Notes under the pieces: model-generated
The model's database searches: none
Told to the model about the DNA's origin: nothing
The model's input: the letters and a program-made list of their open reading frames with translations, nothing else
Origin: Amblyomma americanum
Lineage: Eukaryota > Arthropoda > Arachnida > Ixodida > Ixodidae
Direction of reading: 5' to 3'
NCBI RefSeq assembly: GCF_052857255.1
Contig: NC_135506.1
Coordinates: forward strand, 81,563,618 to 81,627,617
DNA: 64,000 nucleotides
Part shown: positions 1 through 10,179 of the stretch, one piece after another
Position numbering within the stretch: position 1 is the first letter of the stretch
Layout of the letters: each line of letters starts with the position of its first letter
Program-made: the position numbers and the translations under genes

Positions 1-893
1 TCTTGCTCAAAGCCCCAGCACGGCGTCTGCAGGATTGAGCCAGTCTTTCTGCCACCGACAGCCACCTTTATTGCCCACAGCGACGCTTCTCTTGTTCTTC
101 ATGGTGCCAGCAATCGGCCAGGAGCCAGGAGCACCTTGCACTGCTGCTGTTTTTCATGCCGGCGGCCTCCCCTATGTAGACAACATTACACATCGACACC
201 ATCCCCCACAGCGACAAACTTAGCGGACGCAACACAGCCAGCACAGCCAGAAAAAAAACGTGGGCGAGGTCCGAGAACACAATAAGAATTAGACACAAAT
301 CAAGTAGTGAACATGACAACGCTGACACTGTCAATGCAACCATGCTCACCAACATAAGAAGAACCGTTAAATGGTATACGTCCACAACCACAAAATTATG
401 AACAGCAATGAACAGGAACAGATTGATCACCACAATAGACCGCAAGGTTCTACGCGCTGCTACACTGCATTCAAATATAGTATTAATACGTACAAACACT
501 ACCTTAAAAATTGTACCAACACAAGAATCCAGCAGCACTAACCGCAGACGGGGCTCGGGAGACCTGTAAAGTTTTTAAAACATGACACCCAGCTACACCA
601 ACAGCCCACGTTTTACAGGAACTGAGACGCCACACAAAGCATTGCGATATCCACAAGATACTTGGACGGACACCGATGGCACCAGCTGCAGTTACTACGA
701 CGAGCACGACCGCCAGCACGACTATCGATGACATGCTGTGGGGATACTGGCGACCAGTGGCACGCCAGCATCACAGAGCTCTACCAGCACTCTCCAGCGA
801 CAACTTTGCACTCCGGACATTCACCACTGCGGCAGTGACGAGGCTTCGCCACATTCCGTGATTCCAGCCCGGATGAAATTCACGTGCAGCACG
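1..893 (+). ncRNA. A/C-rich exon (5' end outside window) of a putative spliced non-coding transcript
   Basis: The plus strand is strongly enriched in A and C, with no plus ORF over 62 codons. It ends at a consensus donor, CAGCACG|GTGAGTTC. Near its start it encodes a short leader-like hydrophobic stretch (LLPTATLLLFFMVPA) that also appears in degenerate form in the other A/C blocks. Open minus-strand frames here are a by-product of the skew. It could also be a decayed coding family. Confidence 0.4.
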
Positions 894-3025
894 GTGAGTT
901 CATTGACAGCCTAGCTCTTTTCTTATGAATGTGCTAGCTAAATCCATATGTAGCATGCAGGTAACAAAATTTTGGTACTTTTCGAAGAAGCAGGTTCAGC
1001 AGCTCTGTGGGAACACTGCCATATATGGTAATTAAAGTAGTGTCAGTGCCTCCATGTGGCAAACACTTGCATTGCTGAAGCCACAGCAAAGGTCAGTGAA
1101 AAGGAAGCGGCATTTTCTGATTGCATTACACCAATTCCAAACTTTTTGTGGATTTCTTAACACTTGAATAGCCATAGATTTAGGACCAAAAGCAATGGTA
1201 AGTAAATCTTCCTTCCTGCAACGTCTATTTTGCAAATTTAATTTGATGAGCTGCGGCGTTGAAGCAGGAGACAATTATTTACACGCATATTGTGTTTCTG
1301 ACCAGAGATGTTGGCTTTTCACGACGAACAAATCCAGCAGAGGCGGTGGATTTCATACAGTGGTGTATTTCTGTGAATGTATGCAGTGAAATTGTTCGAT
1401 TAAGATGTGTTCAAGTACAGCAGTGCTCTCAGTTGTAGCTGTGCTAGACCAGTAATTGACAACTCGCGCTTTCTTCTCTGGAAAGAAAGTGATGGTGCAG
1501 CACCAGCTGCTTGGAAACTCGAGGGTTGATGCTACATTTGCTTCACTAGAATAATTTCTCAACATCTAAATAGCCAGCTAGGGACGCGAATCTCCGATTA
1601 GTATTAGAAAAGTTACACAGCTTGGAATGTAGCCTGCTTATCAGGACCAGGTAAGCAATGCGACCCTTCCACTTGATATAGGAATGTGCCACGTTGTTTC
1701 AGTGCCCACAAAGAATGGTCAAATAAACTGTATTTGAATGGCATGCCAAACAAATTGCATAAGAACCAAAATATCTTTTTCCAATGCCTACGGCATCAGG
1801 CACTGATTATAGCGCCAGGTGTACCTGTGCAGAATTCTGTAATAATTATCCCCTGCCATAACACTTTAAGTAACCAGAGTGAAATGAAATGGGTTATAAA
1901 CTTTGTTCAAACAGTACCGGTGTATGGCTACCAGTAAATGCTTCATCAGCCTGCCTACGCCCACTACAGGGCAAGGCCTCGACCCATGTCTCTCCAATTA
2001 ACCCTGCCCTGTGTCGGCTGCGGCCGTCCTACGCCTACAAACATCTGAATCTCATTCGCCCACCTAACTTTCTGCCGCCCCCTGCTGCGCTTGCCTTCTC
2101 TTGGAATCCACTCAGTCGCCCTCAATGACTAGCGCTTATCTTGCCTCCGCATTATATGCCATGCCCTAGCCCATTTCTTTCTCTTGATTTCGACTAGGAT
2201 GTCATTAACCTGCGTTAGTCCACTCACCCACTTTTCCCGTTTCCGGTCTCTTAACGTTACACCTACCATTTTTCTTTCCATAGCTGCCTATTAAGATATA
2301 TAGATTAACTGCCATTCATGATCTGAGATGTCGGGCATCTCAGTTGGCTCTTCATTTCGTGCCGATATTGGATGCCTAATCGAGAGGCTGCATCCGGACG
2401 GCAGCAAAGTTGTCTCATTTTTGTACATAATTAACTTGTGCTGTAATCTTCATTTCGTGGCGGTTCGGCTTCGTTGGCAAGGGCGTGGAAGAGGTAGAAA
2501 ATATTCTCAAAATGAACAAAAACCAAACTTTGCTTGCAATTAATATATTCCTGTCCACCTTTTCGCAAAGCATGCCTGCGCGGATTTCTTGTTTGCTTTG
2601 GGGAACGCGCATGTGTGACTTGTACTAAAAAAATTAGGCAAACTTTTTAATCTGGCTAAACCTGAGTAAAAAGAACTGAAGCTTCAAAGTTATCCTTGTA
2701 AATCTTGGCAAGACTTGGTTGCCTCTCGCTTGGATCATCCATGGCGACTCCTGCCGTTGAATTGCTGAGAGCTGCTGCAATACGGTGTCACCAGCTGAGA
2801 GGAAGCAGAGGCTATATGAAGAAAGCGAGCGCATGGCTTCGGCGTAGCTGCTGTTGAGTGACGTCATGGTTGTCACGTGACTAGGCAGAAACGAAGCGCT
2901 TGGTTTCGGCGGCGGGGGCTGAATGACTTGGCAGGCTCCTGGTCAAACTCGCGCACACGGCGAATTATGACGATATAGCGTCAGTATCTGTCTTTCTCTG
3001 AATCCCATGTTTCCATTTTCTGCAG
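894..3025 (+). other. Putative intron between A/C-rich exons
   Basis: Starts GTGAGTTC and ends TTTCCATTTTCTGCAG, both near-consensus. The first 1 kb shows nothing recognisable. It contains an RTE-like LINE relic at about 1935-2290 and a TGACGTCA (2859-2866) plus CACGTG (2874-2879) pair. Confidence 0.4.
1935..2290 (-). mobile_element. RTE-like LINE relic, C-terminal reverse-transcriptase region
   Basis: Minus-strand translation gives a degenerate ERKMVGVTLRDRKR, then WVSGLTQVNDI and EIKRKKWA. This matches the C-terminal tail pattern of RTE/craniofacial-development-2-like retroelements. Several frameshifts and stops follow. This is fossil sequence. Confidence 0.55.
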
Positions 3026-4990
3026 GTTGACTCATCTGGCTCCTGGCACCATTTCGGATTTGCTGCTTGAAAGTGAAGCATTTCTGCCCGGGCGTCATCA
3101 GTCCTGTTCTTCTTCCTGGTGGCTGTTACCGCGCAACGGCCCACCCTGTACGCCTTCTCTACACAACAGCATCCAGAAAACTCCAGCCACTGTACAGCCA
3201 CCCTGACCTGCAACGAGTACAATCAGCGCTACATGCGTTAGAGCTGCCGCGGCAACTACACACATGAAAAGCCTTTGCGCGCACATATGCGCACGACGCA
3301 AACTTTCTAACAAGAACACGAAGGTACACAATGACGGCCACAATACAAATTGCACCAAAGGAAACCGCGCAAACACCGCCACCGTAAGCACCTGCCATAA
3401 CTCAGCCATTCCAGCTGTCGCTACCGTGAGGGCACTTGTGTTGATGACGGCACTCGTGATGTTCTTCATGCATCGACGAAATGTGTCTTTTCAACACATC
3501 GCCAGAGATAAACGAACTGCAGCCATGGGCTAGGCACACACAGAAGCTACACCCCTACATTCCACGACTACACGCATGCTTACCGACACCACCATCACAA
3601 CTATCGCGAACGTACCGGGACTTTTACCGAGGCAACAAGCGTCGCCATCGTGCTGACGGACAAGAGTTCACATTTTATTCACGCATCGGCGAAGTGCGCT
3701 TTTACAGCGCAATCGCTCTAGCGGCCTCACTTCTGTTCCTCTTGCGGGGCTGCCATGTGCCGCACTGATCACACACTACAGGACTACTCCGCACGCATTA
3801 ATGGGCACAACACCATCTATACAGCAACCTATCCCCTCCGAAACACAGCTGCACAGAAGAGCTTTCACGACGACTGCAATCAAAACCCCGCCTTCTGATT
3901 GTAGTCGTCAGCCACAAGCGTATCATTCCCACTGTCGCTGGCGTGTACTGGCGCGTCCAATTCATCCAAGCTACCAGGATCATCGCAGTGCTGGCAGCCT
4001 ATACATACCACGCACAATCGAAAACTATAGCCAGCAAGCAACTCAGTCGCTTAGACTCACCCCATCACAGCTACACAGAGAACGCCACCGATATTGTCAC
4101 ACATACGAGCCCTTATTCTGTGGCAGCACACGAAGGTACTCTGAAGCTGACCACAACAAGCAATACGCCAGAAACAACCGATAAAAGCTGTCTCCACTGT
4201 ACGTGCGCTGGTGTCTAATCGTTTAGACAAGATGTTGAAGGCACTCGTCTCGACATGCTTTGACCCGGCAAGCAGCACCATCAATGTGTTGATGACTGCA
4301 CTCGTGATGTTCATGTGTCAGCGAATTGCGCGTTTTCAACAGAATCGCCAAAGATGCACCTGCATGGGCAAGGAACGCACAGAAGCTCCACCGGTTATAC
4401 ACGCATGCATACGGACACCTATCACCACAGCTATCGCGAACGTACAACGAACGAGCTGTAAAAATTCAAACAAGAACTCAAAGGTACATAAATTCAAAAC
4501 TATGCCATAGGAACCCGTGCAATCCACAGCCACATAGACATTGCCAGCCCTGCAACGATGCACCACAAGGCACTATGCACCACAACGCAGGCAGAAACAA
4601 AAAAAACCCTAAAACACGATAGTGAACTTGTCTAGCAGCTAACATGGTTAAGGCGGCACTTTGCACATATCCACCATTGCACATAGCCATCGTATCCACA
4701 TATAACATATCCACCATTGCGGCACCACACTTGCTACTCATGTTCGTGGCCGTTCGCCGAATTGGCGGCTCTGACGCCTGTGCCACATGCACAACACCGC
4801 ACATATTATCAGCCAAAAAACATCTCCAAGCAATAGACACCCGCCACGACCTGCATGCAACCTGCACGATCACCACTAAATGCATCACAGCTGCCATGAC
4901 TACACGCATGAACCACACGTGCATTGCAGATTCGGCAAACAAACGTGTTTGGATTCTTCATTTGATAAATAAAATTTTCACAACTCCTGG
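3026..4990 (+). ncRNA. Terminal A/C-rich exon with poly(A) signal
   Basis: Follows a consensus acceptor and ends just after AATAAA at 4968-4973. It has the same A/C skew as 1-893. Two internal diverged copies of one unit lie about 850 bases apart: GTTGATGAC(G/T)GCACTCGTGATGTT near 3438 and 4290, followed in both by a shared tract reaching CTATCGCGAACGTAC near 3600 and 4430. No long plus ORF. Best read as the last exon of a repeat-containing lncRNA or a decayed gene. Confidence 0.4.
4968..4973 (+). terminator. Poly(A) signal of the A/C-rich transcript
   Basis: AATAAA in the context GATAAATAAAATTTTC, at the point where A/C skew stops. Confidence 0.4.
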
Positions 4991-5222
4991 TTATCTGAGA
5001 AATCGAATTTATTTCACGAGTCTATGATGATTTGCTCTCTGGTCCAGTGGCCCCAGGCAGCACAACAACATTGGTCGAACGTTGGGCTATCATTGGCAAA
5101 AATTGGCACGAACATCGGTCCTACACTGGCATTTACCATTTTGACACATTGGCCCTACTTTAAATTTAGGGCCAACGTACGGCCGATCAAGGGGCCAACG
5201 TAGGCCTGGCATTCGTTCTGCG

Positions 5223-5465
5223 ACATGGGCCAGTAAAGGTCTCAGATTGGCATCCAGATTCGAACATCGGCATCCAGGTTTCGAACATTTGCATCCAGCC
5301 TTCCAACATTGGTATCCAGTAGTCGAAAATTGGTTTCCGGCTTTCAAATAATGACATCCAGCTTTCTGCAACCTGGGCCAGTAAAGGTCTCGGACTGGCA
5401 TCCAACTTTCAAACATTGGTACCCAGTTTTCGAATAATGGTATCCAGCTTTCGAACACCGGCACA
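5223..5465. repeat. 20-21-bp minisatellite with higher-order unit
   Basis: CATCCAG-type cores recur at 5251, 5271, 5292, 5313, 5334, 5355, 5399, 5420 and 5441, with unit approximately TTCGAACATTGGTATCCAGC. The spacer TGGGCCAGTAAAGGTCTC occurs at about 5226 and 5372, giving a 146-bp higher-order repeat. Because 21 is divisible by 3, minus frames stay open and encode a heptad like MFESWMP. Confidence 0.75.
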
Positions 5466-5469
5466 TGCA

Positions 5470-6394
5470 AAACCGGCTGCTGGTTACTTAGCAGCATTTT
5501 CGATTTAGTCTTCGAAAGTAACCAGGCTGCATGGCTGGCATTTTACTTGGAGTGACAAATATGTGCAGGGTAAGAACCCTAGGATGTCCTCACAATCCAA
5601 CACTCGTCTCTAGATAAGGGCTGCCCTATACAACGGAGATGCAAACCTTGCACCCTGGTTACTTTTCACAAACATGGTACTATTCCACCTAGCAGCTGTG
5701 AGGCGCTTGAGGTGGTGTGCCTATAGGCAGGGCTCGATCGGGCAGGGGTCAGGACCTGGAGTGGGGTGCCGGGCTTGCGGTGGGGCCCTGGGCAGAACTT
5801 GTGGTCGGGTGCTGGGCAGAACCTCAGGTGGGGTACATTTATTTTCATGTTTGCTGCGTGCCGATGATTCAGGTTAGACAACGCAGCTCGGCAATCTGCT
5901 GTAGCACGGCTAAGAGATCCATTAAGTGCTTAACGAAGCTGTCCTCCTGTAAACTGATCAGCCATATCTGAAGTAATCGTTGCCCTCCTCTTGCAAAAGG
6001 ACTTTTCCACTGCACTCAAATTCCTTGTCCAGCTCTTGCACGATGACCTCACAATGCGTCGAGCCTGCAAAGAGACGCATGATGTCATGAACCTAAATAT
6101 GGCCGTCACCGGACAAAAACAGAAATGATTAAATAACACTGAATTTTGTGAGGCACAGTCGGCGTGAAAACACTCGACACACATTTTACAGCATAATTTG
6201 TAACAACTAGCACCGCATTTTTCGCACAAAGTGAAATTTATTTGCCTTGTCCCAAATTGGTGATTTTTAGTTAATTGCGCTCCAGTAAGATATTCAATGT
6301 GAAAAAAACAAAGTAATGTAATATTGAAAGGAAGTAAATGTTGTATTTTCGTTTATTTCCATAACTACGTATCGCTAATATTAATAATAATAAT
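5470..6394. other. No gene recognised
   Basis: Contains a GGGC/GGTGGGG-rich stretch with near-repeats around 5740-5840 and otherwise nothing I can assign. The short minus ORF at 5930-6229 (Cys-rich) has no supporting features. Confidence 0.4.
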
Positions 6395-6694
6395 TTGTTT
6401 TTGGGGAAAGGAAATGGCGCAGTATCGTCTCATATATCGTTGGACACCTGAACCGCGCCGTAAGGGAAGGAATAAAGGAGGGAGTCAAAGAAGAAAGGAA
6501 GGAGAGGTGCCGTAGTGGAGGGCTCCGGAATAATTTCGACCACCTGGGGATCTTTAACGTGCACTGACATCGCACAGAACACGGGGGCCTTATCGTTTCT
6601 CCTCCATGAAAACGCAGCCGCCGCGGTCGGGTTCGAACCCGGGAACTCCGGATCAGTAGTCGAGCGCCCTAACCACTGAGCCACCGCGGCGGGC
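6395..6694 (-). mobile_element. Full-length tRNA-derived SINE (family A, Ruka-like)
   Basis: Read on the minus strand: tRNA-like head GCCCGCCGCGGTGGCTCAGT with box B GGTTCGAACCC, then the body with GTGCACGTTAAAGATCCCCA and TCCGGAGCCCTCCACTACGG, ending in CCATTTCCTTTCCCCAAAAA. Apparent ORFs here are SINE translations. Confidence 0.88.
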
Positions 6695-7190
6695 TTATCT
6701 CTAAATTGAGAGCGCATTTTTTATTCAGGTAAAGATGCACAGGTTGTAGCATCTCCTACATATGGACGTCAAAAGTGCAGTTTTGAACAAAGCTTGTTTG
6801 TTTGGATGGGGTTAAAAATAAATACGCTGGACGAAAAAAACTCAGAACACCTTTGTTTTTTGGGAACAGATTGGGGATTTTGCCTTAAATTGTGGATTTT
6901 TCATTGCACCTGCAGAATTGTTAACCACAGAGAAAGAGCGCAGAAGTAGTACACATAGCCTTACCGACTGGTCTCTAGTGGAACACAAAACAGTTCCGAT
7001 TCCTATCCTGCATAAGGTGTACATGACAAAGGTATTCCTGAATGAATTTGATGAAAGGTAAGAATTCAAACCCGCTGTTCGACAAAGTAGTGAATGTTTG
7101 TTGAATTCATTGCACCAAAGACGAAAAATACAATTCTTACCATTCAGGCAGATCTGCACTGCGCACGACGTCAAGCCAGACATTTGGCAA
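6695..7190. other. No gene recognised
   Basis: A/T-rich spacer between the SINE and the LINE. No repeat or signal assigned. Confidence 0.4.
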
Positions 7191-7194
7191 TGAG

Positions 7195-8495
7195 AGTAGA
7201 TTTAATAACAAATCTGCAGGCTATAGGGATCGAAAACACTATCATTTCATGGGTTGAGTGCTTTTTGAAAAATCGTAAACAGTGCGTCAAACTGAAAAGT
7301 TCCGAATCTGATAATTTGGATGTCTACTCAGGTGTACCACAGGGTTCAGTCCTCGCCCCCTTATTGTTTTTAATATATATCAATGATATTTATCTATGCG
7401 TTGACCCTGAGGTACAAATTCGGCTCTTTGCGGACGACTGCGTGGTATATAAGGAAATAGACACCATTAATGATCAAATTAAACTAAATGAATCTCTATC
7501 GTCTATTCAGTCTTGGTGCACTAGGTGGGGAATGAGACTTAATGCCACCAAAACAAAGAGCATAACTTTCAGTAAGAAAAAAAAGCCACTAGATTTTTTA
7601 TACACTATAACTAATGTTCCTGTCGAGAGAACTAATAACTATAAATACCTAGGAGTGACACTATCCAGCAATCTATGCTGGGAACAGCACATTAAAAACA
7701 TATATCATAAGGCCCAAGGTAAGCTGTATTTCCTTCGAAGAAGATTACGCAACGCACCTCCTAACGTGAAACTTAATGCGTATAAAACACTCGTAAGACC
7801 GACCTTAGAATACGCGGATCTTATTTGGAGCCCACACCAAAAATATTTGATAGGCAAGCTGGAACGTATTCAAAACCTAGCAGTACGCTTCATATACTCA
7901 AATTTTTCTAGACATTCTAGCGTATCTAACCTACTTCATAAAGCAGATCTTCACACCTTAGCACAGCGCAGAATAACATCAAGGCTTAAATTTCTGTACT
8001 TACTTTATTACGGTCATTTGAACATCTCAAGAGAAACATACCTCCAGGAACCATTCCGTCACTCTTCAAGAAATAACCATGAAAAAGCACTTCATCAACC
8101 CATAAGCCACATTAATGCTCATAAATATTCTTTATTCCCATCGGCTATTTTTTGCTGGAATAAACTACCACCGGCTGCTGTAAACTGCAACTCAATCGAA
8201 TCATTCATACAGCATGTTAACAGAGTTGAATCACTGTCAGTACCACCGTGATGAACCTATGTCGCCCAATTTCCATTTGTATTTTCTTTGCAATTACATG
8301 TGTTTCCTTTTCAACCCGCTAGTTTCTTCTCCTGGCTTTGACGTCATTAGTACCCTGTGCCACTATAGCGATGAAATGTTATTTTTGTACCCTTGTACTT
8401 TACGTATTCCCTTTGTTTTATATTCCCTCCTTGTAACCACTCCTGCATGGGCCCGAGAAGGGCCTGCAGTATCTGTAAATAAATAAAAATAAAAA
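7195..8495 (+). mobile_element. L2/CR1-group LINE, 5'-truncated
   Basis: The 385-codon frame 7094-8251 encodes the back half of a reverse transcriptase: GVPQGSVLAPLLF (about residues 80-92), the catalytic FADD (112-115), WGMRLNATKTK and KYLGVTLSSNLCW. It continues with the typical thumb and tail region RPTLEYADLIW. The first catalytic Asp region and the endonuclease are absent, so the copy is dead. The first ~35 residues are flanking sequence. The 3' end is a TGTAAATAAATAAAAAT-like tail at about 8475-8495. Confidence 0.85.
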
Positions 8496-8997
8496 ATAGA
8501 AGTCGTCCTCGTGCTTTGTCTCATTCTCTTTTCCTGCCGGAAAAATAAAGCCGCATGTAGTCGGAGCAAAACTTACTCCCAAAATCACATTGATTTCCGA
8601 ACGGATCTCAAGAAAAAATATTTGTAGTGCTTACAAGCAAGGTATTGCAGGCCAGGTTAGTGAACCGCGTCCGTCGGAGCTCTCATATAGTATCGGATGT
8701 GGGTTTTCGCTTGCGCAGACTACGAACGGAGCCAGCTCGAGTGCTCATGCTCTCGTCGCATTGGTTGCGCGTCGCCGTGCCAGACAAGGCAAGACTCGTC
8801 CGGTCAAGAATGTGTCATGGCGATGCATCGCGCTGTGACAAGTGGCAGGGGAGACGATGTTGATGGGAGGGAGGGTGAGCAAGGAGGGGAGTCATTTTCT
8901 TTTACACAGCTTTTGTGGTCCCCAAAAAAAAGGTTTCGAGCTGAAAGGTAGAGAAAAGAAAATCTTGGGGGGTGGGGGGCAACGAGCCGCGCAGCGC
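8496..8997. other. No gene recognised
   Basis: GC-rich stretch with overlapping short ORFs and a GGGGGGTGGGGGG run near 8966. It may be part of a host promoter but carries no decisive motif. Confidence 0.35.
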
Positions 8998-9120
8998 GCG
9001 CATGGAGAGAGAGAGAGAGAAAAAACTATTTAGACGTCTTCAAGGGCTTGGCGTCTCGAGGCCTCCGTCGTCTTCACTGCGCTGGCGACTTGAGGCCGCT
9101 TCTTAAGCAAGTTTGGGCCC

Positions 9121-9987
9121 CTATTCCAGGGCTCCACTTAGCCTAGCTACCTCACTTGCGTGCTGCACTAAAGCCCTTTGGGCCGTGAGCTCGCATCTGG
9201 TGAGCCGACTCTCCCATTGCTCCGCACTCGGGTTATTGTGTTGGTGTAATGTTTGGTTGCGCTTACATTCCCATGTGATGTGGTAGAGTGAGGGTGTGGC
9301 CCCGCACCAGGGGCAGGTATTTCTGTACTGCGTCGGGTACATTTTGTTTAGGATGTATAAATTTGGGAAGGAGTTTGTTTGCAGGCTGCGCAAAAACGTT
9401 GCTTCCTCTTTCATCAGGGCTTTATGCGGTGGGGAGTATTTAGCTCTCGTCCCCCTGTGTAGGTTTAGGATGTCTGTATATCCTCCCTCACAAGCGTGTG
9501 GGCGATACTCCAGGGCATGCGACTGCGCGGCTCGGAACGTGGTTTCTCGAGCTAGGCTGTCTGCCCTTTCGTTGCCCTCTATGCCTGCATGGGCCGGAAT
9601 CCAGATTAACTTGTACGTAATGTCTCTCCTGGCAAGCTTGACCCCGCCGAGGATTTTTAGGGCGGTTCTGCTTATCCTGCCCCTTGTGTGATTCCTGCAC
9701 GCTTCCTTTGAGTCTGTTAGGATGTTTAGAGGCCTGCCTGTTCTGTAACCTTCTGCTGCCGCCAGCGCCACGGCGATTTCCTCGGCCTCTGCGGTACTGG
9801 CGATTTTCGCCGTCGCGCATGTGATTAGGTTTCCTGTGCAATCTACCACCACCGCTGTGGCCGCGCGGTCCTCTCCTCGCGGGTATGTGGCGGCATCCGT
9901 GTATACTGTATTGCTCAGTCGCGCTAGTGTGTTTTCCACATGTTCAGCCTGCGCCTGTCTCCTGCGCTCGTGGAGGTTCGGGTCCAT
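9121..9987 (-). CDS. LINE RNase H and C-terminal zinc-knuckle region (288 aa)
   Basis: RNase H hallmarks: YTDAATYP (first Asp), EAEEIAVALA (Glu), LTDSKEACRN (Asp) and IPAHAGIEGNERAD (His/Asp). A C-terminal CPWCGATPSLYHITWEC finger follows. The ATG is probably internal to the ORF2 polyprotein: the frame runs on upstream to the RT, interrupted by TAG codons at Gln positions. Confidence 0.8.
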   Translation of the reverse strand: MDPNLHERRRQAQAEHVENTLARLSNTVYTDAATYPRGEDRAATAVVVDCTGNLITCATAKIASTAEAEEIAVALAAAEGYRTGRPLNILTDSKEACRNHTRGRISRTALKILGGVKLARRDITYKLIWIPAHAGIEGNERADSLARETTFRAAQSHALEYRPHACEGGYTDILNLHRGTRAKYSPPHKALMKEEATFLRSLQTNSFPNLYILNKMYPTQYRNTCPWCGATPSLYHITWECKRNQTLHQHNNPSAEQWESRLTRCELTAQRALVQHASEVARLSGALE

Positions 9988-10179
9988 GTTCTTGGGTAGC
10001 GGCCTAACGTTTATTGTTTTTCTTAGGTTGTCGGGTACGTCTGCCTATCTGTCTGTGTATCCGCTCGTATCCCTTCCCAACCTATTCAGGAGCGCTCTCC
10101 CTGCAGCAGTGCTTCTGAGTCGGATCTACGTTTCGAGCAAGGCTTCCGCCAGTTCACTGAAGGTGTTGCTGATGCCCAG

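Noticed and set aside
68..538. 156-codon minus ORF rich in Val, Leu, Cys and Phe
   Set aside because: Antisense of an A/C-skewed region naturally lacks stops and reads as hydrophobic; similar shadows occur at 3098-3469 and 4478-4942.
6430..6717. ORFs encoding AQWLGRSTTDPEFPGSN and similar at several places (45603, 62291, 22672, 23730, 37895, 42166)
   Set aside because: These are translations of the SINE tRNA-like head and body; the same peptide recurs wherever a SINE does.
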